From: Chloroflexia bacterium
GTDB lineage: Bacteria > Chloroflexota > Chloroflexia > Thermobaculales > Thermobaculaceae
Direction: 5' to 3'
NCBI GenBank assembly: GCA_013695265.1
Contig: JACDAU010000239.1
Coordinates: 1 to 7,107 of the forward strand
Length of the DNA stretch: 7,107 nt
Shown one piece after another: positions 1 to 6,434 of the stretch. The stretch's first letter is position 1. The number at the start of each line of letters is the position of its first letter. Below the pieces are notes generated by a model that saw only the letters and a list, made by a program, of their open reading frames with translations, did no database searches and was not told where the DNA came from. Both the position numbers and the translations under genes were made by a program.

Positions 1-51
1 TATCCATGCTGCCATGCTACCGACCCGGCTCCTCAAAGTGCATAACAGGCT

Positions 52-1203
52 CTAATGCGCGCCCTCCTTGTGGAGGACGACCTTGATCGTCTTCAGAATA
101 ATGAGGACATCGCGCCACAGGGATTGCGTCTCCGCGTAGCGCGCCTCCAGGTGGGTTCGCTGCTCGTAGCCCAGGTTCGACCTGCCGGATATCTGCCACG
201 GCCCTGTCACCCCCGGCTTGATCGAGAGGGTGCGCAGGATGTCCGCCTGTGTGTGGGGGAAGCGCTCGGCTTGGGCGACGACCTCGAACGGGTAGCGCGG
301 CCGCGGGCCGACCATGCTCATCTCGCCGTGCAGGACGTTGATAAAGTTCGGCAGCTCATCGATGCTACGCTGACGGATGAACTTACCAACCCGTGTGATC
401 CGCGGGTCGTCCGGGAGCTTGAAGTTGTGCTTCTTATACTCCTCCCAGAGGACGGGATCGTTGACGAGCATCAGGTGCGCATTCTTCACCATGCCACGGA
501 ACTTGTACATCCGGAACTCCGTTCCACCACGTCCGGCGCGGCGCGGGGTATCGGCGAGGATCGGACCGGGCGTCTCCAGCTTTATGAGCAGGCAGATGAG
601 CGCGAGAATCGGGGAGATCAGCGCGAGCACGAACAGCGAGGCGATGATATCGAACGCGCGCTTGAAGAAACGACGGCTGCTCAACTGCTGACTGGCGCGC
701 CACATCCGGCGCACATCGGGCGGCGATGCGTACAGCCACTCCGCGATCCGCGCTTGTAAAACGCGCCGGTGGTGCTCGTCCTCATCCTCGAGATCCGCCT
801 CTAACTGGCGCATGTCGAGCACGCGCAACGAGTATCGCGCACCTGCGGCCATCGCAAGGGTCAGCGCCCACTCGTAGAACAAAACGATTCGGGGAAACTC
901 GGGGATGGACTCGTTCAGCGTAACAAACACGAGAAACAAAGTTGCCACGATAGAGCCCGTGGTCACGGCGGACAACACCGCGACGAACTCCCGGATGGCC
1001 GCTCGTGCCCAAATGGAGCGATACAGGCCGTACATCGCGATCACCAGCAGGCGAATGACGAGCAATGCGGGGAGATAGTCTGTGTATCTGGGCAGAACCT
1101 CCCCGAGATCGCGCAACGGCACGCGGACCGCGAAGCTGAGCAAGAACGCGGTGACAACAACCAGGCCGTCGAACAGCAGGAGCCACCGGGGTGTGAACTT
1201 CAT
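52..1203 (-). CDS. Polyprenyl-phosphate sugar-1-phosphate transferase (WbaP/WcaJ-like bacterial sugar transferase), compact form
   Basis: 383 residues, ATG at 1203, TAG stop at 54-52. This type of enzyme moves a sugar-1-phosphate from a nucleotide sugar to undecaprenyl phosphate, the first membrane step of repeat-unit synthesis. The N-terminus has four hydrophobic segments (about 8-27, 43-63, 72-95, 104-125). A charged linker of some 50 residues (129-178) follows, then the catalytic domain with its membrane segment (FDIIASLFVLALISPILALICLLIK, about 184-208; Pro198 may give the re-entrant bend), LETPGP (209-214), MYKFRGM (232-238), the catalytic Asp282-Glu283 in RSIDELPN, GEMSMVGPRPRYP (293-305) and GVTGPWQISGR (331-341). 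Full-length WbaP/WcaJ proteins (roughly 460-480 residues) have a Rossmann-like domain between the membrane helices and the catalytic part; it is absent here. The ADTPRRAG stretch (217-224) takes the place of the common FxQxRxG motif. It is the last visible gene of the operon. Confidence 0.92.
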   Translation of the reverse strand: MKFTPRWLLLFDGLVVVTAFLLSFAVRVPLRDLGEVLPRYTDYLPALLVIRLLVIAMYGLYRSIWARAAIREFVAVLSAVTTGSIVATLFLVFVTLNESIPEFPRIVLFYEWALTLAMAAGARYSLRVLDMRQLEADLEDEDEHHRRVLQARIAEWLYASPPDVRRMWRASQQLSSRRFFKRAFDIIASLFVLALISPILALICLLIKLETPGPILADTPRRAGRGGTEFRMYKFRGMVKNAHLMLVNDPVLWEEYKKHNFKLPDDPRITRVGKFIRQRSIDELPNFINVLHGEMSMVGPRPRYPFEVVAQAERFPHTQADILRTLSIKPGVTGPWQISGRSNLGYEQRTHLEARYAETQSLWRDVLIILKTIKVVLHKEGAH

Positions 1204-2402
1204 TCAGCCGCTCTCCATAGATCGGGGAACGCCGCGCGCAGCCCTCCGCGTATCCGCTCGACCTCCGCAGTCGCGGTGTGCGCCTGCGCGTATTCCAGCG
1301 CACCATGAGAGAGGTGACTGCGGAGATCCCGGTCGGAGCCTATCCGGGAGAGTGCGCGGGCCAAAGCGCGGGCGTCACCGGCCAAAACCAGCAGCCCATT
1401 CTCCCCATCACATACCACATCCGGGACCCCACCGACTTCCGTGGCAACGACCGGCAAGGCTCGCGCCATCGCCTCAAAGAGCACTTTCGGTATCCCCTCC
1501 GACAAACTCGGCAACACAAACACGTCGGCCTCCTCGTACTCTGTATCAAGGGCCGGCCCTGGCGCCACATACCCCGCGAAGCGCACCCCATCGGTCAGGT
1601 CCAACGCCGCCACTTCCGCGGTCAGCGCCTCGCGTTGCTCCCCATCGCCCACGAGCCGAAGGTCCATACTGTGCCCCTCATCACGCAGGGTTCGCAGCGC
1701 TTGGAGCAGATGTAGCAACCCCTTCACCGGCCGGAGCTGGCCCACCCACAGGAGGCGCAGCGGGGCGTGAACCCGCGTGCGCGGCCTTGTCGCGAGCTGC
1801 GCCTCCGAAACCAGGCTCGTGTTCGCGGACTGTGCGTATGCCGCTAGTTTCCCGTATCGAGCCAGGGAGCTACCCGTGTAGAACACCGCTGCTCCGCGCG
1901 CCGACGGGCCGATCAGACGATCGAGGTACCAGGCGGTGCGTGCCGCCAGCCGGTCGCGCCTGCTCCTCGCCACGTATTTGACGCGTACCGTCATCAGGAT
2001 ATCACCCCGGAGCCACAGTAGGTAGGGTTTGCGCATGGCGCGAGCGATGAGCGCAGCGAGCGGCAGGAGCGGGTGTGGCCCATTGATCCAGATAAGATCC
2101 GCCCCCCGCATCCCGACGTACAACTCGTGGGTGATCGTGAGACCATCACGCGGGAAACGACGTAGGAACTCCTCCAGCGTGCGTGAAGGCGGCAGCGGCC
2201 GGTAGCACACTCGCTCGGACTCGATGCTGAAGCCGCGCTCGGCGCCCGAGGCATGGACCGGGGCGCATACCTCGATACTGCGTGCGAGTGGCAAAAGCTC
2301 GGGCACGAAGCGCAGGAACGCGCTCGTCGTGCGGATCTCTCCATCCACCTGGAAATGATAGTCGCTCGTGACCAGGCACAGGCGATCGAGCGCGTCTTTC
2401 AC
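1200..2402 (-). CDS. Family 4 (GT-B fold) retaining glycosyltransferase
   Basis: 400 residues, the usual size for GT4 enzymes. Start GTG at 2402, 9 nt after the TAG stop of the GT2 gene; the only ribosome-binding match is a weak AGG (2413-2411) 8 nt upstream. The N-terminal Rossmann-like acceptor domain (about 1-200) includes LIWINGPHPLLPLAALIAR (103-121) and LLWLRGD (128-134). The C-terminal donor domain begins with LRLLWVGQLRPVKGLLHLLQAL (215-236, with Arg224 and Lys227), continues through LRLVGDGEQRE and VRFAGYV, and ends in the EX7E signature, Glu302 and Glu310 in SEGIPKVLFEAM. GGVPDVVCDGENGLLV (324-339) is the family's ribose/phosphate region. No signal peptide or clear membrane-spanning segment is seen, so it probably acts at the cytoplasmic face of the membrane, transferring a sugar with retention of configuration to the lipid-linked oligosaccharide. 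Donor and acceptor are unknown. Its stop overlaps the next gene's ATG (ATGA). Confidence 0.92.
   Translation of the reverse strand: MKDALDRLCLVTSDYHFQVDGEIRTTSAFLRFVPELLPLARSIEVCAPVHASGAERGFSIESERVCYRPLPPSRTLEEFLRRFPRDGLTITHELYVGMRGADLIWINGPHPLLPLAALIARAMRKPYLLWLRGDILMTVRVKYVARSRRDRLAARTAWYLDRLIGPSARGAAVFYTGSSLARYGKLAAYAQSANTSLVSEAQLATRPRTRVHAPLRLLWVGQLRPVKGLLHLLQALRTLRDEGHSMDLRLVGDGEQREALTAEVAALDLTDGVRFAGYVAPGPALDTEYEEADVFVLPSLSEGIPKVLFEAMARALPVVATEVGGVPDVVCDGENGLLVLAGDARALARALSRIGSDRDLRSHLSHGALEYAQAHTATAEVERIRGGLRAAFPDLWRAAE
1211..1216 (-). promoter_or_regulatory. Ribosome binding site for the sugar transferase gene
   Basis: GGAGAG on the minus strand, 7 nt before the ATG at 1203. It is embedded in the last codons of the GT4 gene and supports the ATG that overlaps the GT4 stop. 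Confidence 0.65.
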
Positions 2403-2411
2403 GAGCTGCGC

Positions 2412-3569
2412 CTACTGCTCACTGCGGTAGATGACGACTCGCTGCTGCCGGAGCGTCTTCCACCAGCCCAGTAGAAAGCCCAGATTCGCGAGGCAGAAGC
2501 TGAATGGCGCGGAAAAGATGCGCAACCGCACATTCCGCAGCTCCAGCAAGTAGCCAGTTACGGCCGACGCATAGAACAGGATCTGCCCACCGAGCAGAAA
2601 CCGCGCGATCCTGCCACGGAACAGTGGCAGGTTGGAGCACAGGGCGAGGATCATGAATATCGGCGTAAGCCAGCGGAGAATCTTGTGGGACACGAGGGCG
2701 GTGAAGGTTCCCGGATGGCGCAGCGGATGCGGGAATGCATGCTTGCCGCCCCACCCCGCGAGGTTTCGCGAGGTCATGCGCACGCGTGCCCGCAACTCCC
2801 CCTGAACCGTGCGCACCATCTCGTCGTACGCGAGGGCCGACGGCTCGTGCACGACCCGATATCCCTTGCGTATGGCCAGCTTCGGCAGCGTGCCGTCCAC
2901 GGAGTGGCTTGGCTGGAACGGCTCGAACACGTCCTTGCGGAACGACATGATCGCCCCACTCACCGTCGAGAGTACGCCGAGCCGACTCTCTGCGCGCCGC
3001 AGGAACATCTCAAACCGCCAGTAGAGACCCTGGTTCTGCGCGAGGCCGCTCGCCTCAGTGTTGAGGAACCGGAACTCGCCCTCGGCAACTCCGACCAGAG
3101 GATCCGCATAGTGTGGCATCAGCTTCAGGAGAAAGTCCGGCTCATGCCGCGTGTCCGCGTCCGAATGGAGGATGACATCCCCGCGCGAGCGGGAGACCGC
3201 GTCATTGAACGCCACCGTCACACCACCGCGCACCGGCCGCACATACAGGTCCACGCCACGCCCGGCGTATTGGCGCACCACGTCGTCCGTTCCGTCCTCG
3301 GAGCCGTCGGAGACGATGAGGATCTGCAGGCAGTCCTTCGGGTACTCCATCGAGAGGAGGTTTTCGAGCTTGCGCCCGATAACCTCCTCTTCGTTGTACA
3401 CGGTGGTAATTGCCGATACCATCGGCCATTGTGGCGGAGGAGTGAGTTCCGAGAGCGGCTTGCGCAGCAGGAGCAGCTTCAACAGCAACGGATACCCGAC
3501 CCAGGTATACGCCAGGACCGCCAACGACGTGCCGAGTACGGCCCGCGCGACGCCGTGCAAGATGTTCAA
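2412..3569 (-). CDS. Membrane-anchored family 2 glycosyltransferase
   Basis: 385 residues, starting at a TTG that overlaps the acyltransferase stop codon (TTGA); a second TTG three codons downstream is the only other nearby option. Layout: an N-terminal hydrophobic segment (about 10-34), the GT-A domain, then three C-terminal hydrophobic segments (about 297-317, 324-343, 352-370). The GT-A domain shows VSAITTVYNEEEVIG (51-65), SDGSEDGT (88-95), the metal-binding DAD triad (137-139, in LHSDADT), SGAIMSFRKDVF (204-215), GYRVVHEPSA (236-245) and a late Arg-rich segment ending RNLAGW (268-273), which takes the place of the Q/RxxRW motif. This matches inverting, membrane-embedded GT2 enzymes found in exopolysaccharide clusters. 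They act at the inner face of the cytoplasmic membrane, adding a sugar from a nucleotide donor to a polyprenyl-linked acceptor. The usual acidic pair of the catalytic-base region (SDD or TED type) reads VDG here (Asp225). Donor, linkage and processivity cannot be told. Confidence 0.88.
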   Translation of the reverse strand: MNILHGVARAVLGTSLAVLAYTWVGYPLLLKLLLLRKPLSELTPPPQWPMVSAITTVYNEEEVIGRKLENLLSMEYPKDCLQILIVSDGSEDGTDDVVRQYAGRGVDLYVRPVRGGVTVAFNDAVSRSRGDVILHSDADTRHEPDFLLKLMPHYADPLVGVAEGEFRFLNTEASGLAQNQGLYWRFEMFLRRAESRLGVLSTVSGAIMSFRKDVFEPFQPSHSVDGTLPKLAIRKGYRVVHEPSALAYDEMVRTVQGELRARVRMTSRNLAGWGGKHAFPHPLRHPGTFTALVSHKILRWLTPIFMILALCSNLPLFRGRIARFLLGGQILFYASAVTGYLLELRNVRLRIFSAPFSFCLANLGFLLGWWKTLRQQRVVIYRSEQ

Positions 3570-4225
3570 TTGGCGCCTCGCTTGGGGCTGCCCGATGCCA
3601 CCGGCGCTGCGGGTACGCCTACGACGGTGGCCCCCTCCGGCACGTCACGGAGGACGACTGCCCCAGCGCCTACCCTGGCGCGGGCGCCGACCCGCACCTG
3701 CGGCAGCACGGATGCCCCGGTGTATACATACGCCCCGGCGCCGATCCGCACATGGCCGGCGAGCGTCGCACGGGGGGCGAGGTTCGCGTAGTCCTCCACC
3801 ACACAGTCATGCTCGACGATTGTTCCGGCGTGGAGCATCACCCCACGGCCAACGATTGCGCGGGGCTGGATGACGGCAAGCGCGTTCACGATGCTGCCCT
3901 CTCCGATGGTCGCGCTGCCCGCGATAACTGCGGTGGGATGGATGGCGCTCACGAGCGGCAGGCCAAGCTGTGCCAACCGCCGCGCGAGGGTCTGCTTCTG
4001 GCTGTTGGAAGCACAGGAAACCAGGGCGCCCTGAAAGCGGGCGGCGTATTCTCCATCGAGCCGGTTCAAGGCATCTTCTACCGGCACTCCCAGCACCTGG
4101 CCACCCACCATCCGGCCCTGCGGGTGGAGATCCAGGATGGCAAGGACCTCGTGCTCCCCGGTCAAACGAAACGTCTCCAGCGCATACGCGGCCTGAGCGC
4201 CTGCTCCCACGATCAGGAGCTTCAC
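3566..4225 (-). CDS. NeuD/PglD-type sugar acyltransferase (left-handed beta-helix, hexapeptide repeats)
   Basis: 219 residues, starting at a GTG that overlaps the SDR stop (GTGA). The N-terminal part is the small PglD_N-type nucleotide-sugar-binding domain: KLLIVGAGAQA (2-12) and a strand ending in Asp32. From about residue 95 the hexapeptide repeats of a trimeric left-handed beta-helix follow (HPTAVIAGSATIGEGSIV and onward), ending with GATVVGVPAAPV near the C-terminus. His139 in VEHDCVVED aligns with the catalytic general-base His of PglD; the following residue is Asp140, where Campylobacter PglD has Glu. The family uses acetyl-CoA to acetylate an amino group of UDP- or other nucleotide-linked amino sugars, or a hydroxyl in some NeuD proteins. 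Given the aminotransferase in the same operon, N-acetylation of the new amino sugar is the likely role. No Shine-Dalgarno motif is visible before the GTG, so translation probably depends on coupling to the SDR gene. Confidence 0.88.
   Translation of the reverse strand: MKLLIVGAGAQAAYALETFRLTGEHEVLAILDLHPQGRMVGGQVLGVPVEDALNRLDGEYAARFQGALVSCASNSQKQTLARRLAQLGLPLVSAIHPTAVIAGSATIGEGSIVNALAVIQPRAIVGRGVMLHAGTIVEHDCVVEDYANLAPRATLAGHVRIGAGAYVYTGASVLPQVRVGARARVGAGAVVLRDVPEGATVVGVPAAPVASGSPKRGAN
3576..3579 (-). promoter_or_regulatory. Short ribosome binding site before the TTG start of the GT2 gene
   Basis: GAGG on the minus strand, 6 nt before the TTG at 3569 and inside the end of the acyltransferase gene. 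It is modest, but together with the 4-nt TTGA overlap it supports the TTG as the start. Confidence 0.55.
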
Positions 4226-5181
4226 GCCACGCCGAGCGGTGTGCGCGTAAACGCGCCGTACAATTCGGCGAACTCCTCGATCCCGTCCCGCAGCGTCAAC
4301 TCTGGCGCGAAGCCAAGGGCCGTCAGCTTGCTGCAGTCCACCTCGTACGAGATCTGGTTCAGGATCTCCTTGTTGGTGTGCCGAACCTGCATCCGGGGGA
4401 AGCGTGGCTCGATTAGCGCCAGGATGTCGTTCACGCTTGCGTTCTCACCGACCACGTTGAACGACTCGTTCTCCGTGCGTGGCTCCTGAAGGCAAAAGGC
4501 AACGGCGCGCGCTACGTCGTTCACATGGATAAACGGCCGCTTCTGCTCTCCGCTGCCGAATACCTCCAGCGGAATGCCTACTGCCGCGCGGAAGGCGAAG
4601 ATATTTACCACCGTGTGAACCCGCAGGCCGGGGGAGTTGCCGTAAACAGTGGCGAACCGCAGAGCGGTTGGCTTCACCCGCCCGTCAGTCACCCTGGCGA
4701 GCGCCAGCGAGTCGCGCTCGCCCTTGAGCTTGAACTCTCCGTACGGGCTGGCCGGGTTGCACGGACTCTCCTCATTCACGGTACCGCTCGTGGGGCCGTA
4801 TACGCTCGTCGTGGAGGCGTAGATGAGCCTGGTTACGTGGGGCGCCTTCTGCACCGCACGCACCACGTTCTGCGTACCGACGTAGTTCGTGAGTTCCGTG
4901 TCGTCGCGGCGGTCAAAGGAAAGCGTCGCGTTCGTGAGCGCCGCCAGATGGATCACCGTATCGGTATCGTCGCCGACCGCACGCCGCACATCGTCTTCGT
5001 TGCGTACATCGCCGAGCACGAAGTCGTAATGATGTCCGCCGGGCAGGTGCATCAGCGACTGGAACTTCTCATCCTGCATGTTGTCGAGGATACGAACACG
5101 GTCAACCTCCATGCCCTCGGCCAATGCTCGTAGAAGTTGGGAGCCGATGTAGCCAGCTCCCCCGGTGATCAGGATATTCAC
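4222..5181 (-). CDS. Extended short-chain dehydrogenase/reductase, NAD-dependent nucleotide-sugar epimerase/dehydratase family
   Basis: With the GTG start at 5181 the product is 319 residues, typical for extended SDR sugar enzymes, and it begins directly with the first Rossmann strand, MNILITGGAGYIGS. The dinucleotide motif GGAGYIG is at 7-13, Asp33 at the end of strand 2 suits NAD(H), DVRNEDDV (58-65) and HLAAL (78-82) are family segments, and the catalytic set is Thr125 in ASTTSVYG plus Tyr147 and Lys151 in SPYGEFK. FATVYG and RPFIHVNDVARA are the usual substrate-domain motifs. The threonine is not followed by the Asp-Glu pair of dTDP-glucose 4,6-dehydratases, so a 4-epimerase or 4-ketoreductase role on a nucleotide sugar is more likely. 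This is inference. It sits between the aminotransferase (10-nt gap) and the acyltransferase (4-nt overlap), suggesting that all three act on one sugar nucleotide. Confidence 0.9.
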   Translation of the reverse strand: MNILITGGAGYIGSQLLRALAEGMEVDRVRILDNMQDEKFQSLMHLPGGHHYDFVLGDVRNEDDVRRAVGDDTDTVIHLAALTNATLSFDRRDDTELTNYVGTQNVVRAVQKAPHVTRLIYASTTSVYGPTSGTVNEESPCNPASPYGEFKLKGERDSLALARVTDGRVKPTALRFATVYGNSPGLRVHTVVNIFAFRAAVGIPLEVFGSGEQKRPFIHVNDVARAVAFCLQEPRTENESFNVVGENASVNDILALIEPRFPRMQVRHTNKEILNQISYEVDCSKLTALGFAPELTLRDGIEEFAELYGAFTRTPLGVA

Positions 5182-5187
5182 GGGTCG

Positions 5188-5193
5188 CCTCCT
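5188..5193 (-). promoter_or_regulatory. Ribosome binding site fixing the GTG start of the SDR gene
   Basis: A perfect AGGAGG on the minus strand lies 6 nt before the GTG at 5181 and overlaps the TAG stop of the aminotransferase (TAGGAGG). This favours the GTG over a more distal in-frame start at 5226, which would overlap the upstream gene by 35 nt. Confidence 0.85.
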
Positions 5194-6361
5194 AGGACGG
5201 CTGTATCTCGTGGAACGTTCGGACAATATAGGCGAGGTCGTCGGGCGTCAGGTTCGGGTGGTTCGGCAGCCCGAGCAGCTTGCCAGCGACCTTCTCCACA
5301 TTCGGCAGGAACACCTCGGAGTAGTCGGGCGGCTCACCATAGTCACCCCCCGGCCATGGCGTGCCGTTCGCATAGAAATTGCGGTCGAGCATCAGTGGCT
5401 GCCGGTAGAGCGGCCGCTTATACCGCTGGCGTACCTCGATACCCCGCGAACGAAGAAGTTGGATGAGCTCACTAAAGGGCATCCCGAGCTTCTCCTCGTC
5501 GATCCAGAGTGGGCACCAGAAATATGTATGGCGCACATGGCTCTCGACCTTGGCGACGCGCAGCCACGAAATGTCCTGCAACTCCGCGAGCAGAAACTCT
5601 GAGTGTGCAATGCGCGCGTGGTTCGAAGCCTCCAGACGATCCAGTTGCACGAGACCCATCGCGGCCTGAATCTCGGACATGCGATAGTTATAGCCGAGCA
5701 TGACGTGGGTATCGCGCTCCGGCATGCCATGTCCGCGCATCAAGCGAGCGTACTCGTAGATCTGCTCGTCGTTCGTCGTGACAATTCCCCCCTCGCCCGT
5801 GGTCATCGCCTTCGTGGCGTAGAACGAGAAGATGCCGGCCTCGCCAAACGAGCCGACTTTCTGGCCGCGATACTCGGTGCCGTGCGCCTGCGCGCAATCC
5901 TCCAGGATCTTCAGGCCGTGCTCATGGGCAACCGCGCGCAGACCATCCATGTCCGCCGCGTTGCCAAAGAGATGGACGGGAATGATCGCCTTTGTGCGGG
6001 GGGTGATGCGACGCTTCACGTCCTCGGGGTCAAGGCAAAAGCTCTCGCTGTCGATGTCCGCAAAGATGGGCACGGCCCCGGCGTGAACAACCGAAGTAAC
6101 CGTCGAGAAGAAGGTGAGCGGCGGGACGATCACCTCGTCGCCCGGCCCGACCCCAAATGCGGCGAGCGCGGTGTGCAGCGCCGCAGTGCCATTCGAGACC
6201 GCCGACGCGTATCGGGTGCCCGTGTACTCCGCGAAGCGTCGCTCGAACTCCTCCACTTTGCGCCCGGAGACGTATTGGCCGGAGAGGATGACCTCGCGGA
6301 CGGCCTGAACCTCCTCCTCGCCGACGAGCGGCTCGGCTACCTTAATCATTCTGGTCGCCAT
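5192..6361 (-). CDS. DegT/DnrJ/EryC1/StrS family PLP-dependent nucleotide-sugar aminotransferase
   Basis: Predicted product is 389 residues, normal for this fold-type I aminotransferase family. Such enzymes transfer an amino group, usually from glutamate, to a keto group of a nucleotide-activated sugar in the cytoplasm. Visible motifs: SNGTAALHTAL (56-66, phosphate-binding loop), the EDCAQAHG segment (154-161) with Asp155 for the pyridine nitrogen, FSFYATKAMTTGEGG (178-192) with Lys184 as the PLP Schiff-base lysine, and GYNYRMSEIQAAMG (223-236). Lys184 is retained, so this is not the His-variant dehydratase type (ColD). The overall pattern is close to perosamine-synthase-like and other sugar C4 aminotransferases, but the substrate cannot be read from sequence. 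A Gly/Pro-rich stretch at about residues 328-350 looks longer than in typical members. The start is ATG at 6361, supported by AGGAG 5 nt upstream. It is the first gene after the promoter, and its TAG stop forms part of the next gene's ribosome binding site. Confidence 0.93.
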   Translation of the reverse strand: MATRMIKVAEPLVGEEEVQAVREVILSGQYVSGRKVEEFERRFAEYTGTRYASAVSNGTAALHTALAAFGVGPGDEVIVPPLTFFSTVTSVVHAGAVPIFADIDSESFCLDPEDVKRRITPRTKAIIPVHLFGNAADMDGLRAVAHEHGLKILEDCAQAHGTEYRGQKVGSFGEAGIFSFYATKAMTTGEGGIVTTNDEQIYEYARLMRGHGMPERDTHVMLGYNYRMSEIQAAMGLVQLDRLEASNHARIAHSEFLLAELQDISWLRVAKVESHVRHTYFWCPLWIDEEKLGMPFSELIQLLRSRGIEVRQRYKRPLYRQPLMLDRNFYANGTPWPGGDYGEPPDYSEVFLPNVEKVAGKLLGLPNHPNLTPDDLAYIVRTFHEIQPS

Positions 6362-6366
6362 ATCAA

Positions 6367-6371
6367 CTCCT
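6367..6371 (-). promoter_or_regulatory. Ribosome binding site fixing the aminotransferase start
   Basis: AGGAG on the minus strand, 5 nt before the ATG at 6361. It decides in favour of this start over an in-frame ATG at 6415, which lies within the spacer and -10 region of the predicted promoter and has no such site. Confidence 0.8.
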
Positions 6372-6404
6372 GGTTTGTTTCGGGCGGGCGCGTAAGACTC
6401 GCCA

Positions 6405-6434
6405 ATTATAACCATCGCCTGTCGGGCATATCAA
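6405..6434 (-). promoter_or_regulatory. Predicted sigma70-type promoter for the aminotransferase-to-sugar-transferase operon
   Basis: On the minus strand, TTGATA (6434-6429; 5 of 6 matches to the consensus -35) is followed after 18 nt by TATAAT (6410-6405; a perfect -10). It lies in the only large gap between genes, upstream of the aminotransferase, and would start transcription near 6398, giving a leader of roughly 37 nt before the ATG at 6361. The AT-rich hexamers stand out in otherwise GC-rich sequence. That the region is read by a housekeeping sigma factor is inference. A CCGCGG palindrome directly abuts the -35 element, but I see no clear operator. Confidence 0.72.

Noticed and set aside
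1..15. Possible start of a further minus-strand gene (ATG at 15, leaving the window at the left edge)
   Set aside because: Only five codons are visible. GAGGAG (34-29) is 13 nt upstream, longer than usual spacing, and nothing else supports it. The 51 nt after the sugar transferase stop show no terminator either, so the operon may continue, but this cannot be called.
1082..1981. 299-residue open frame on the plus strand opposite the GT4 and sugar transferase genes
   Set aside because: Its product is low-complexity (Pro, Arg, Ala, Ser), has no recognisable domain, and lies antisense to two genes with complete catalytic motifs. It is an expected by-product of GC-rich coding DNA.
2685..3791. 368-residue open frame on the plus strand opposite the GT2 and acyltransferase genes
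   Set aside because: Rich in Arg, His and Pro without any recognisable motif and antisense to well-supported genes; long antisense frames are common in GC-rich sequence.
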